Part shown: one piece after another, positions 54,752 through 63,730 of the stretch | Layout of the letters: each line of letters starts with the position of its first letter | How positions within the stretch are numbered: position 1 is the first letter of the stretch | Origin: Pseudomonas panipatensis | GTDB taxonomy: Bacteria; Pseudomonadota; Gammaproteobacteria; Pseudomonadales; Pseudomonadaceae | Direction: 5' to 3' | DNA: 64,000 nucleotides | Assembly: GCF_900099785.1 (NCBI RefSeq) | Contig: NZ_FNDS01000002.1 | Span: forward strand, 682,001-746,000 | Notes under the pieces: model-generated | Seen by the model: the letters and a program-made list of their open reading frames with translations, nothing else | The model's database searches: none | What the model was told of the DNA's origin: nothing | Program-made: the position numbers and the translations under genes

Positions 54752-56377
54752 ATGACAAGAACAAGAAACGCCGTGCGGCCGTTGCCGCTTGCCTTGCAGT
54801 TGTCCGCCATGGGCCTGGTCATGGCTGGCCAGGCCCATGCCCTGTCCTACCAGCTCAACGATGACCTCAAGGTCAACTGGGACACCACCCTCACCTACGG
54901 CCTGGCCTGGCGCACCGAGCAACGCGCGCGCGGCCTGTCCAACGGCTACCCCAATCCGGCCATCGCCAGCATCGACGACGGCGACAACGCCTTCGCCAGG
55001 GGCAGCCTGATCAACAACCGCGCCAGCTTCCTCACCGAGGCCGACTTCAAGTTCCGCGACGACTACGGCCTGTTCGTCCGCGCCACCGGCTTCTACGACG
55101 ACGTCTATCACCACAGCAACGACAACGCGACCGGCACCTCCAACTGCTACGCCAGCGGCCACTGCGCCAAGCCCGACCAATTCCCGGACGGTACCGTCGA
55201 CCAGCACGGCGACGACGCGCGCCTGCTCGACACCTACGCCTACGGCACCTGGGACCTGAGCGGCCACAAGCTGAACGCGCGGGTCGGCAACCAGGTGGTG
55301 GCCTGGGGCGAAAGCCTGTTCAACGGTTTCGGCATCTCCGGGGCGATGAGCCCGGTGGACGCGACCAAGGCGAACACTCCCGGCATCGAGATCAAGGAGC
55401 TGTTCCTGCCGGTCGGCCAGGTGTTCACCCAGTACAGCCTGAGCGACGCGCTGAACGTGCAGGCCTACTACCAGTACAAGTGGGAGAAGACCGAGATCCC
55501 CGGTGTCGGCAGCTACTTCTCGACCACCGACCAGATCGACGAAGGCGGCTACAGCGATGCCTTCGGCATGACCCACCGCCTGGGCGACAAGAAGCCGAGC
55601 AACTCCGGCCAGTACGGCCTGGCGCTGACCTACAGCGTGGAGCAGCTGAACAACACCGAATTCGGTCTGTACTACCTGCGCTTCCACGACAAGACCCCGC
55701 AGATCGACTTCCTCAGCCAGTGGAACAACGCGGCCTACCGCGCCCTCTACTTCGAGGGCATCGACCTGTACGGCGCCAGCTTCTCCAGCATGGTCGGCGA
55801 CACCAACGTCAGCGGCGAGGTGAGCTACCGCGACGGCCAGCCGGTGCTGGTCGACACCGGCCTGGTGCCCTACGCGGTGCGCGGCAAGACCGTGCAGGCG
55901 CTGGTCTCGTTCATCCACTCCTTCGGCAACCTGCCGATCGCCGACAACACCACCCTCACCGGCGAGGTCGGCTACAACCGCGTGCTGGACAACGACAAGG
56001 CACCCAGCTTCGACGTCTTCGTCCCCGGCGGCGGCGGCCGCTACACCCAGGTGCAGACGGCCAACACCGACAAGCTCTACTACGACACCTCGGCCTGGGG
56101 TTACACCGTCAACCTGTCGCTGGACTACAACAACGTGTTCAACGGCTGGGACCTGACGGTGCCGATCATCTTCAGCCAGGCGGTCAACGGCAGTTCCTCG
56201 ATGCCCGGCAGCTTCGGCCTGGGCCAGGGCGACGACCGCTTCGCCGTCGGCACCACCTGGCGCTACCTGAACAATCTCACCGTCGAGGCCCGCTACAACA
56301 TGTACCTCGGCAATGCCAGCGAAACGCCCCTGGCGGACCGCGACAACCTATCCCTCAGCGCGAAATACAGCTTCTGA
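54752..56377 (+). CDS. DUF1302 outer-membrane-type protein, copy 2
   Basis: 541 residues. A signal peptide ending GQAHA (about residues 18-30) is followed by a beta-rich sequence with VGNQVVAWGESLF, YYQYKWEKTEIPGVG, YYLRFHDKTPQ and a C-terminal LSLSAKYSF ending in aromatic Phe. It shares many phrases with the copy at 6386-8008 (for example the ARGSLINNR and ADRDxLxxSAKYS blocks). It is probably an outer-membrane channel or receptor for steroids, under dyad copy 9. The DUF1329 partner follows 28 bases downstream. Confidence 0.88.
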   Translation: MTRTRNAVRPLPLALQLSAMGLVMAGQAHALSYQLNDDLKVNWDTTLTYGLAWRTEQRARGLSNGYPNPAIASIDDGDNAFARGSLINNRASFLTEADFKFRDDYGLFVRATGFYDDVYHHSNDNATGTSNCYASGHCAKPDQFPDGTVDQHGDDARLLDTYAYGTWDLSGHKLNARVGNQVVAWGESLFNGFGISGAMSPVDATKANTPGIEIKELFLPVGQVFTQYSLSDALNVQAYYQYKWEKTEIPGVGSYFSTTDQIDEGGYSDAFGMTHRLGDKKPSNSGQYGLALTYSVEQLNNTEFGLYYLRFHDKTPQIDFLSQWNNAAYRALYFEGIDLYGASFSSMVGDTNVSGEVSYRDGQPVLVDTGLVPYAVRGKTVQALVSFIHSFGNLPIADNTTLTGEVGYNRVLDNDKAPSFDVFVPGGGGRYTQVQTANTDKLYYDTSAWGYTVNLSLDYNNVFNGWDLTVPIIFSQAVNGSSSMPGSFGLGQGDDRFAVGTTWRYLNNLTVEARYNMYLGNASETPLADRDNLSLSAKYSF

Positions 56378-56405
56378 CCCCGTCAGCCCGAGGAGCACGA
56401 CCCAC

Positions 56406-57782
56406 ATGAAAAGCACCCCCCGCCTGCTTCCCCTTCTACTCTCCGCCGGCCTCGCCTGCCTGAGCCTGCACGCCCAGGCCAAGGTCAGCCCGGAAGAAGC
56501 CGCCCGCCTGGGCAAGGACCTCACGCCGATGGGCGCCGAAAAGGCCGGCAACGCCGACGGCAGCATTCCCGCCTGGAGCGGCAAATGGCGCGGCGCGCCG
56601 CCGCAGGTGAAATACGCCGGACCGGGCAACGCCTACCCCGATCCCTATGCCGATGAGAAGCCACTGTTCGTCATCACCGCGCAGAACGTCGACAAATACG
56701 CCGACAAGCTCACCGACGGCCAGCGGGCGATGTTCAAGCGCTACGCGGCGACCTTCCGCATGCCGGTCTACCCGTCGCACCGCGACTTCCGCTTCAGCCA
56801 GAAAGCCGAAGACGACATCAAGGCCAACGCCCTCAACGCCGAGCTGGCCAACGACGGCAACAGCGTGCGCAGCGCCTTTGGCGCCTCGCCCTTCCCGATC
56901 CCCAAGAACGGCTACGAGCTGATGTGGAACCACGCCCTGCAAGCGCGGCCCAACAGCGAGGAAGCGATCTACGACCAGGCGGTGATCTACTCCAACGGCA
57001 ACCAGGCGCTGCAGACCGTGCACTACCAGATCCTCGCGCCCTGGAGCGACCCCAAAGGCTCGCGCGAAAGCTATGACGGCGGAGTCATGAGCCACTTCAT
57101 GATCACCACCCTCAAGCCGGTGCGCGCCAAGGGCGAAATCATCGGCGGCCATGAGTTCTTCGACCCGATCGTCAGCCCACGGCAGAGCTGGCAGTACCTG
57201 CCCGGCACCCGCCGCGTGCGCCGCGCGCCCACCGTCGGCTACGACACGCCGATCGGCGCCGGCGGCTTCCGCACCATCGACGAAGACCGCTTGTTCAACG
57301 GCGCGCCCGATCGCTACGAGTGGAAGATGCTCGGCAAGCGCGAGGTGTACATCCCCTACAACAACTACAAGCTCGACGACCCGGCCCACAAGTACGCGGA
57401 GATTCTCACGCCCAACCACGTCAACCCCGACCTGATGCGCTACGAGCTGCACCGCGTCTGGGTCGTCGAGGCCACCCTGAAGCCGAGCGCCCGCCACATC
57501 TACGCCAAGCGCGTGCTGTACATCGACGAGGACAGCTGGTCCGCCGCCCTCGCCGACAACTACGACGCCCGCGGCCAGCTCTGGCGCACCAACATGCAGA
57601 CCTCGCTCTACGCCTACGACATCCAGATGAACCAGGCGCGCATCGCGCTGTTCCACGACCTCATCGCCGGCTCCTACCTGGCCGACCGCATGAGCAACGA
57701 GCAGAAGCCCGCGGAACTGAACACCGCCACCTACGACAACGACTACTTCACCGCCGCCAACATGCGCAAACTGGGTCAGTGA
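56406..57782 (+). CDS. DUF1329 protein, copy 2
   Basis: 458 residues. A signal peptide (MKSTPRLLPLLLSAGLACLS, cleaved near AQA) is followed by EEAARLGKDLTPMGAEKAGNADGSIPAWSG, GYDTPIGAGGFRTIDEDRLFNGAPDRYEWKMLGKRE and a C-terminal SYLADRMSNEQ. It is clearly homologous to 8166-9533. The ATG at 56406 is chosen because the signal peptide begins there; the longer frame upstream overlaps DUF1302. It is followed by a strong palindromic terminator. Confidence 0.88.
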   Translation: MKSTPRLLPLLLSAGLACLSLHAQAKVSPEEAARLGKDLTPMGAEKAGNADGSIPAWSGKWRGAPPQVKYAGPGNAYPDPYADEKPLFVITAQNVDKYADKLTDGQRAMFKRYAATFRMPVYPSHRDFRFSQKAEDDIKANALNAELANDGNSVRSAFGASPFPIPKNGYELMWNHALQARPNSEEAIYDQAVIYSNGNQALQTVHYQILAPWSDPKGSRESYDGGVMSHFMITTLKPVRAKGEIIGGHEFFDPIVSPRQSWQYLPGTRRVRRAPTVGYDTPIGAGGFRTIDEDRLFNGAPDRYEWKMLGKREVYIPYNNYKLDDPAHKYAEILTPNHVNPDLMRYELHRVWVVEATLKPSARHIYAKRVLYIDEDSWSAALADNYDARGQLWRTNMQTSLYAYDIQMNQARIALFHDLIAGSYLADRMSNEQKPAELNTATYDNDYFTAANMRKLGQ

Positions 57783-57792
57783 CCCAACCCTG

Positions 57793-57828
57793 AACGACGG
57801 ATGCCGGGCTAGCCCGGCATCCGTCGTT
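57793..57828. terminator. Perfect 36-bp palindrome (bidirectional terminator) after DUF1329
   Basis: AACGACGGATGCCGGGCT is directly followed by its exact reverse complement, then TT. It lies 10 bases after the DUF1329 stop. The remaining gap up to 58262 (about 430 bases, very C-rich) holds no gene I can support. Confidence 0.8.
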
Positions 57829-58262
57829 TTGCCTGGCGCGCCGCCTCGCCAACGATCGCCCCGCCTCCCGCCACCCCGGCAGCGCCGCCCCGCGTGCGGG
57901 CGTCCAGTCCCCATCACTCCCCCGCCATGCCGCCATGCCGCCAGCGGCGACACCTCGCCCCGGGCACGTCGCCCACCCCCGGCGCCACCGCCATCCGCCG
58001 CTGCTCGCTGGCTGCCGAACGCCTGCCGCCAGGCGCGACGACAATCACCGCCACGGCGCAGGCGCACCCGCAGACAACGCAGGCGAGCGCCACGCGCAGC
58101 CCGGTCGAGCGGACGTCGGCGAACGGCAGGGGCGCACGGGAGGCTGGCGAGCGGGGGAAGAACACTGGCGCCCGGCGGGCAAACGCAAACGCCCCCGCTC
58201 CAGTCAGGGGCGAGGGCGTTCGGCAGGTCGGCGGGCCGCTGTGGAGAGCGCCCGAGCGGGAA

Positions 58263-59483
58263 TCAGCGCGGCGCGGCGAAGCTGTCCGGGCGATTCAGCA
58301 CGCAGCGGATACCGCCGGGCAGACCCATGCTGGCGACGCACTGGTTGCAGTGCGTGCAGCCGTTCTCGTAGTGCTGGCGCTGCTCCCGGGCATTGCGCAC
58401 CAGGTCCGGGTCGCGCAACAGCGCGCGGCCCATGGCGACGAAATCGAAGCCCTCCTCCATCGCCCGCAGCATGCTGTCGCGGCTGCTCACGCCGCCCAGG
58501 TAGACCAGCGGCATGTCGGTGGCCTGGCGCACGCGTCGGGCCTGGTCGAGGAAGTACATCTCGGCATAGGGCAGGTTGGCGAACATGCGTCCGCCGAACC
58601 ATTGCATGGCCTTGCGCTGCAGCGGGTTGCGCTCCAGCGGCAGCATCTGCGCCAGCGGGCTTTCGCCACGGAACAGGTACATCGGCGCCCGACTGGTGAA
58701 ACCACCGCTCATCACCAGGGCGTTCAGGCCGTTGCCCGCCAGGAGCTGCGCCGCGCGGCACGACTCGTCGATCTCCAGGCCGCCCTCGAAGCCATCGCTG
58801 AGGTTCAGCTTGGCGAGGATCGGGAAGTCGTCGCCGACCGCCTCGCGCACCGCCGCCAGCACTTCCAGCGGCAGGCGCATGCGGTTCTCCAGGCGGCCGC
58901 CGTAGGCGTCGCTGCGGCGGTTGGTGGCCGGCGAGATGAACTGGCTGAGCAGATAGCCGTGGCCCATGTGGATCTCGATGGCGTCGAAGCCGGCGCGCTT
59001 CACGAAGGCGGCGGCGGCACGGTATTCCGCCACCGTCTTGCGGATGTCGGCGCCGGTCATGGCGCCGGCGAAGGGCACGCCGGAGAGCATGCCGTACTGG
59101 TTGAAGCAGGCGCTCGGCCCCTTCGGCCGCGGAATGTTCAGCGGCTTGTTGCGGCTGAAGAAGCCACAGTGCGCGAGCTGCGCAGACACCGCGCCGCCTT
59201 CGCGATGCACCGCGCCGGCGAGGCGCCGCAGGGTGCCGAATACCCCCTCGTGCATCCACATCTGGTCGGGGAAGGTCAGCCCGTCCGGCGAGACCCCGCA
59301 GTAGGCCACCGTGGTCAGGCCGACCTCGCCGCGCGCCATGCGCGCGTGATGCTCGATCAGGTCATCGCCCGGCACGCCAGCGGGGCACATGCCCTCGAAG
59401 GTCGCCGTCTTGATCACCCGGTTACGCAACGGCAACCCGGCCAGGCGGGTCGGGCCGAAGACTTTTTCCACCATGCCACGCAT
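58263..59483 (-). CDS. NADH:flavin oxidoreductase with C-terminal Cys cluster, no NAD domain
   Basis: 406 residues of the OYE/2,4-dienoyl-CoA-reductase barrel: LRNRVIKTATFEGMCPAGVPGDDLIEHHARMARG, FDAIEIHMGHGYLLSQFISPATNRRSDAYGG, and near the C-terminus CTHCNQCVASMGLPGGIRC (C-x2-C-x2-C-x11-C), like the iron-sulfur motif of dienoyl reductases and BaiCD/BaiH enzymes. Those enzymes are about 650 residues long; this one stops right after the Cys cluster, so it lacks the FAD/NAD domain and needs another reductase. ATG 59483 is preferred on ribosome-site spacing; ATG 59474 is possible. Likely an ene-reductase for unsaturated steroid rings. Confidence 0.8.
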   Translation of the reverse strand: MRGMVEKVFGPTRLAGLPLRNRVIKTATFEGMCPAGVPGDDLIEHHARMARGEVGLTTVAYCGVSPDGLTFPDQMWMHEGVFGTLRRLAGAVHREGGAVSAQLAHCGFFSRNKPLNIPRPKGPSACFNQYGMLSGVPFAGAMTGADIRKTVAEYRAAAAFVKRAGFDAIEIHMGHGYLLSQFISPATNRRSDAYGGRLENRMRLPLEVLAAVREAVGDDFPILAKLNLSDGFEGGLEIDESCRAAQLLAGNGLNALVMSGGFTSRAPMYLFRGESPLAQMLPLERNPLQRKAMQWFGGRMFANLPYAEMYFLDQARRVRQATDMPLVYLGGVSSRDSMLRAMEEGFDFVAMGRALLRDPDLVRNAREQRQHYENGCTHCNQCVASMGLPGGIRCVLNRPDSFAAPR

Positions 59484-59490
59484 CACTCCG

Positions 59491-60600
59491 TCACTCCTCT
59501 TGGCCAACGCTGAAGGGCACGAACTCGACCACTTCCAATTCAAAGCCGGAGACCGCCTTGTAGGTCACCGGGAAACTCATCAGGCGCATCTTGCGCACGC
59601 CCAGGTCGCGGAGTATCTGCGCGCCGACGCCCAGGGTCCGTTGCGGAAACTGCGGCGGGCGCAGCCGTGGCCCCTGGGCCAGTTGTTCGAGGATGGCGCC
59701 GGCGCTTTCCACCTGCGCCAGCAGGACCAGCACCCCGCTGCCCTCGGCGGCGATGCGCGCCAGCGAGCGCTCCAGGTTCCACTGCTGCGGCCCCATCGGC
59801 GGTTCGCCGGCGAGCAGGTCGCGCAGCGTCTCCACCGCCTGCACGCGCACCAGCACCGGTTGCGCCGAGTCGATCTCGCCGCGTACCAGGGCCAGGTGCA
59901 CGACGTCCTTGAAGGCGTCGTGGTAGGCGCAGACACGGAACTCGCCGTGGCGGGTGCCGAGACGGTACTCGGCGCTACGCGCGATGGTGCCTTCGTGGAG
60001 GATGCGGTGGTGGATCAGCTCGGCAATACCGCCCATGCGCAAGCCATGCCGACGGGCGAAGGCGCGCAGGGTTTCGCCACGCGCGTTGTCGCCGTCCTCG
60101 TCGAGAATGCCGGCCAGCAGGGCCGCTGGCCGCAGCCCGGCGAGACGGGTCAGGTCGCAGGCCGCCTCGGCATGTCCGGCGCGGCTCATCACCCCACCGG
60201 GCAGCGCGCGCAGCGGGAAGATGTGGCCGGGGCTGACCAGATCGGCGGGGCCGCTGGCCGGGTCCACCGCCACTTGCACGGTGCGCGCCCGGTCGGCGGC
60301 GGAAATCCCGGTGCTGATGCCGCTGGTCGCCTCGATGGAAACGGTGAAGCCCGGCCCCTCGCCGGCCCTCGGCGCGGCCACCATGGGTTCCAGGCCGAGG
60401 GCCTGGCAGCGCTCGCTGGTCAGCGCCAGGCAAATCAGCCCGCGCGCTTCGCGGGCGAAGAAGTTGACCGCCGCCGCGTCGGCGAACTCGGCGGCCTGCA
60501 GCAATACGCCGTCGCTGGCGTCATCCTCGCCGTCGCTGAGCACCACCGGCTCGCCACGGCGCAGGGCCTCGATCAGTTGTAACGGGCTATCCAACGGCAT
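59491..60600 (-). CDS. RibBA-like protein with degenerate active sites
   Basis: 369 residues. Residues 1-200 align with the DHBP synthase (RibB) domain (GLICLALTSERCQALGL, GHIFPLRALPGGVMSRAGHAEAACDLTRLAGL). Residues 205-360 align with GTP cyclohydrolase II (GEFRVCAYHD, VLVRVQAVETL, RTLGVGAQILRDLGVRKMRLM). The RibB catalytic loop, normally DDEDRENEGDL, reads DGEDDASDGVL. The three zinc cysteines of the cyclohydrolase are absent and RQEGRG is lost. It is therefore unlikely to make riboflavin precursors by the standard reactions. It sits between an esterase and an ene-reductase gene in a dyad-controlled unit. Confidence 0.75.
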   Translation of the reverse strand: MPLDSPLQLIEALRRGEPVVLSDGEDDASDGVLLQAAEFADAAAVNFFAREARGLICLALTSERCQALGLEPMVAAPRAGEGPGFTVSIEATSGISTGISAADRARTVQVAVDPASGPADLVSPGHIFPLRALPGGVMSRAGHAEAACDLTRLAGLRPAALLAGILDEDGDNARGETLRAFARRHGLRMGGIAELIHHRILHEGTIARSAEYRLGTRHGEFRVCAYHDAFKDVVHLALVRGEIDSAQPVLVRVQAVETLRDLLAGEPPMGPQQWNLERSLARIAAEGSGVLVLLAQVESAGAILEQLAQGPRLRPPQFPQRTLGVGAQILRDLGVRKMRLMSFPVTYKAVSGFELEVVEFVPFSVGQEE

Positions 60601-60612
60601 CTTCGCGCCCCC

Positions 60613-61539
60613 TCAGACCAGCGCACGACGCAGCCAGGCGGCGGCGTCCTGCAGATGCTCGGCGGCCCGCACGACGAACGGCGCGAAGCTGGCGAAACCG
60701 TGGATCATCCCCTTCGCCCGCACCAGGCGCGCCTCCACCCCGCAATCGAGCAGACGCCGGGCGAAAGCCTCGCCCTCGTCGCGCAGGGGATCGAATTCCG
60801 CGCTGAACACGCAGGTCGGCGGCAGGCCGGCCAGATCGTCGGCGCGCAAGGGCGATACCAGCGCCTCGTCATGCGCCGTCGCCGCCGGCAGGTACTGGCG
60901 CCAGAACCACTGCATCATCTGCGCTTCGAGGAAATAGCCCTCGGCGAATTCCCGGTACGAGGCACTGTCGCAGGCCTGGTCGGTGACCGGATAGAACAGA
61001 CACAGGGCGGCGATTCGCGGCCCGCCGCGCTGCCGCGCCAGGCGCGCCACGGCAATCGCCAGGTTGCCGCCGGCACTGTCGCCGGCGATGGCCAGGCGGC
61101 TGGCGTCGACGCCCAGCTCGGCGGCCCGCGCATGGAGGTCGCAGGTGGCGCGGTAGCAATCTTCCGGCGCCGCCGGGAAAGGCGCCTCCGGGGCCAGCCG
61201 GTACGCCACCGACACCACCGCGGCGCCGCTGGCCAAGGCCAGTCGGCGGCAGAGATCGTCGTGGGTGTCCAGGGTGCCGGCGACGAAACCGCCGCCGTGC
61301 AGGAACACCAGCAAGGGCAAGGCGTCGCCGGCCTGCGGGCGATACAGGCGCGCCGGCAACTCACCGGCGGCGCCGGCCACGCGCAGCTCGCGGACCTCGG
61401 CCAGGGCCAGCGGCGCCAGGCCCGGCAGTCCCTGATCGGCGAGGTTGCGGTAGGTGCCGGCGTCGAGCTGGGCGAAATCCAGCGCGAAGGCGCCGGCGAA
61501 CTGATCGAGCAGGTACTGCATCTGGGGATCGAGCGACAT
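60613..61539 (-). CDS. Alpha/beta hydrolase, hormone-sensitive-lipase type
   Basis: 308 residues. HGGG (81-84) provides the oxyanion hole, Ser155 lies in GDSAGGN, and the Asp in EFDPLRDEG and His in GMIHGF complete the triad. This is the HSL esterase family, distinct from the MhpC-type fold of HsaD, so it should not be taken for the meta-cleavage hydrolase. It probably cleaves steroid esters or a lactone intermediate. It is nine bases downstream of an SDR in a unit with dyad copy 10. Confidence 0.85.
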   Translation of the reverse strand: MSLDPQMQYLLDQFAGAFALDFAQLDAGTYRNLADQGLPGLAPLALAEVRELRVAGAAGELPARLYRPQAGDALPLLVFLHGGGFVAGTLDTHDDLCRRLALASGAAVVSVAYRLAPEAPFPAAPEDCYRATCDLHARAAELGVDASRLAIAGDSAGGNLAIAVARLARQRGGPRIAALCLFYPVTDQACDSASYREFAEGYFLEAQMMQWFWRQYLPAATAHDEALVSPLRADDLAGLPPTCVFSAEFDPLRDEGEAFARRLLDCGVEARLVRAKGMIHGFASFAPFVVRAAEHLQDAAAWLRRALV

Positions 61540-61548
61540 CGCGGTTCC

Positions 61549-62367
61549 TTAGAGTTCGGCCATCTGGAAGACCGGGTTGGTCTCTTCGAGGATGCTTTGC
61601 TGGCGTGCCAGAAGGTTCGGCTTGAAGCCGGGGTGCGGGAGTATCCAGAAACGCCCGGCGGCGAGGGCCTGGAACACCCGCCTGGCCAGCTCGTCGGTGG
61701 ACATTCCCTGCTCGATGCTGGCGGCGAGCAGGGCGCCGAGTTCCCCGGCCGCCGTGCCGCCGGCCTGGTCGGAAGTCATGATGCGGCTGGCCACCGGGCC
61801 CGGGCAGAGCACCGACACCGAGATCGGCGCCTGCAGCGCCGCCATCTCGTAGTGAAGGACTTCGGACAGGGCCACCACCGCCTGCTTGGTCACGGTATAG
61901 GCCGCCATGAACGGGCTGCACACCAGCCCGGCGAGGGACGCGGTATTCACCACATGGGCCGGGCGCCCCTGCTCCAGCAGCAGCGGCATGAAGCTGCGCA
62001 AGCCATTGATCACGCCCATCAGGTTGATGTCGAGCATGCGCCGCCACTGCGCCGCGTCGAGTTCCCAACTGGCGCCGGTCTGCATCACCCCGGCGTTGTT
62101 GAACAGCAGGTCGACGCCGCCGAAGCGCTCCAGCGTCGCGTCGCGCAGGGCGTCGAGCGCCTCGCCGCGCGCCACGTCGGTCGGCTGTTCGAGAACCTCG
62201 ACGCCGCCGGCGCGCAGGCGCTGCGCCAGCGCCCTCAGGCGCAGTTCGTCGCGGTCCGCCAGGACCAGGCGCATGCGCAGGCGCGCGGCATGCTCGGCCA
62301 GGCCCTGGCCGATCCCGCTGGCGGCGCCGGTGATGACCGCCACGCGGCCGTCTCGTTGCTTGTCCAT
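61549..62367 (-). CDS. SDR-family dehydrogenase
   Basis: 272 residues. TGAASGIGQG cofactor loop, NNAGVMQTG, NTASLAGLVCSPFMAAYTVTKQA with Ser/Tyr/Lys. It lacks the usual DGG end and has a 40-residue helical tail. It is the first gene of the 58263-62367 unit and divergent from kshA copy 2. A perfect dyad lies 70 nt upstream (62437-62454). Confidence 0.82.
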   Translation of the reverse strand: MDKQRDGRVAVITGAASGIGQGLAEHAARLRMRLVLADRDELRLRALAQRLRAGGVEVLEQPTDVARGEALDALRDATLERFGGVDLLFNNAGVMQTGASWELDAAQWRRMLDINLMGVINGLRSFMPLLLEQGRPAHVVNTASLAGLVCSPFMAAYTVTKQAVVALSEVLHYEMAALQAPISVSVLCPGPVASRIMTSDQAGGTAAGELGALLAASIEQGMSTDELARRVFQALAAGRFWILPHPGFKPNLLARQQSILEETNPVFQMAEL

Positions 62368-62436
62368 GGCGACTCCGGTTGTCGTTCTTGTTGGCTCGGA
62401 TGGGCGGGTTTATCCGCCGAAACCGCGCTCGCCGGC

Positions 62437-62454
62437 ATCGTCCACCCGGACTAG
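62437..62454. promoter_or_regulatory. Recurrent 18-bp dyad facing the SDR at 61549, copy 10
   Basis: ATCGTCC-ACCC-GGACTAG on the plus strand; both halves exact; 70 nt from the start at 62367. Confidence 0.65.
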
Positions 62455-62462
62455 CCGCGGCC

Positions 62463-62480
62463 ATCGTCCGTTCAGACGAT
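62463..62480. promoter_or_regulatory. Symmetric dyad facing kshA copy 2, copy 11
   Basis: ATCGTCC-GTTC-AGACGAT, the most symmetric version of the motif, 93 nt before the kshA start at 62573. It lies 8 bases from copy 10. Confidence 0.6.
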
Positions 62481-62572
62481 GCCGTCGCGGCGCGAGCTTG
62501 GAGAATCCCGGACAGGCGCCTGCCGCCCCCACCTCTGCCTGCGGCACCACCGACGACACCGGGAGAACAACA

Positions 62573-63622
62573 ATGAGCACGCTGCACAGAATCGAAGCCC
62601 GCCCCCTGCAGGATCGCTACGCGCGCGGCTGGCACTGCCTGGGGCTGGCCGCACAGTACCGCGACGGCAAGGCGCATCGCCTGGAGGTCTTCGGCACCCG
62701 CCTGGTGGCCTTTCAGGGCGACGACGGGCAGCTCCACATTCTCGACGGCTACTGCCCGCACATGGGCGCCGACCTCAGCCACGGCTGCGTCGAAGGCAAC
62801 GGCCTGCGCTGCCCGTTCCACGAGTGGCGCTGGGGCGCCGATGGCGTCTGCGACGACATTCCCTACGCCAAGCGCATTCCGCCGCGGGCAAAGATCAAAT
62901 CCTGGCCGGTGATCGAACAGAATCATCTGCTGTTCGTCTGGAACGACCCGGAAGGCAATCCGCCCATCGCCGAACAGGCCATTCCGCGCATCGACGCCTG
63001 CTACGACGGCGAGTGGGCCGCCTGGGCGCTGGAGGAATTGCGCATCGAGACGAACTGCCGGGAGCTGGTGGACAATGTCGCCGACATGGCGCACTTCGAC
63101 GCGATCCACAGCGCCAAGGTGAAGGAATTCAGCAACCACTTCGAAGGCCATGTGGCGACCCAGGTGATGCGCGGCAGCAGCGCTCGGTTGTCCGGCGACA
63201 GCGAGTTGCGCAGCGTCGCCAGCTACTACGGTCCGGCCTACCAGATCACTGAAATGACCGGCGCGATGAACGGCCAGACGATCCACTCGATCCTGCTCAA
63301 CTGCCATGTGCCGATCGACCTGCACAGCTTCACCCTGCGCTACGGCGTGCTGGTGAAAAAGCTCCCGGGGCTGACCGAGGAACAGAACCAGGCGATGGCC
63401 CAGGCCTACGTGCAGCAGGCGCGGGAAGCCTTCTACGAAGACGTGGTGATCTGGCACAGCAAGGTGCGCATCGACAACCCGCTGCTGTGCGACGGCGACG
63501 GCCCGGTCTACCAGTTGCGCAAGTGGTACGAGCAGTTCTACACCGACGTCGCCGATCTTCCCGACGGACTGCGCGAGCGCAAATCCTTCACGGTGTGCGG
63601 GAGCCAGGCCGAACCGGCCTGA
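62573..63622 (+). CDS. kshA: 3-ketosteroid 9alpha-hydroxylase oxygenase (KshA-like), copy 2
   Basis: 349 residues. Rieske ligands C61, H63, C80 and H83, and mononuclear-site D171, H174 and H179, occupy the same positions as in copy 1. The N-terminal RYARGWHCLGLAA and the LLCDGDGPVYQLRKWYEQFYT block are shared. GGGAG precedes the ATG at 62573. Differences are concentrated in the substrate-facing half (for example residues 175-215), so the two may differ in preferred steroid (ring-only versus side-chain-bearing). It probably shares KshB. A weak hairpin follows at 63635-63659. Confidence 0.88.
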   Translation: MSTLHRIEARPLQDRYARGWHCLGLAAQYRDGKAHRLEVFGTRLVAFQGDDGQLHILDGYCPHMGADLSHGCVEGNGLRCPFHEWRWGADGVCDDIPYAKRIPPRAKIKSWPVIEQNHLLFVWNDPEGNPPIAEQAIPRIDACYDGEWAAWALEELRIETNCRELVDNVADMAHFDAIHSAKVKEFSNHFEGHVATQVMRGSSARLSGDSELRSVASYYGPAYQITEMTGAMNGQTIHSILLNCHVPIDLHSFTLRYGVLVKKLPGLTEEQNQAMAQAYVQQAREAFYEDVVIWHSKVRIDNPLLCDGDGPVYQLRKWYEQFYTDVADLPDGLRERKSFTVCGSQAEPA

Positions 63623-63634
63623 TGCGAGGACCGT

Positions 63635-63659
63635 CCGTCTCCCAAGTGACGGGAGGCGG
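63635..63659. terminator. Weak hairpin after kshA copy 2
   Basis: CCGTCTCCC and GGGAGGCGG pair with one mismatch around a 7-base loop; there is no T-run. It may stabilise the mRNA end. Confidence 0.35.
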
Positions 63660-63730
63660 ATTGCCTTTCTGGGAAAACGCCGATTACTCTCTCGGCCGAT
63701 TTACATAAAAACAATAAGATTGGTTTTCAA

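Noticed and set aside
57783-58262. Small genes in the C-rich gap after DUF1329
   Set aside because: Open frames exist only because of high GC; none has a ribosome site or recognisable sequence.
60613-61539. HsaD meta-cleavage product hydrolase
   Set aside because: HGGG and GDSAGG motifs place it in the HSL esterase family rather than the MhpC/HsaD family.
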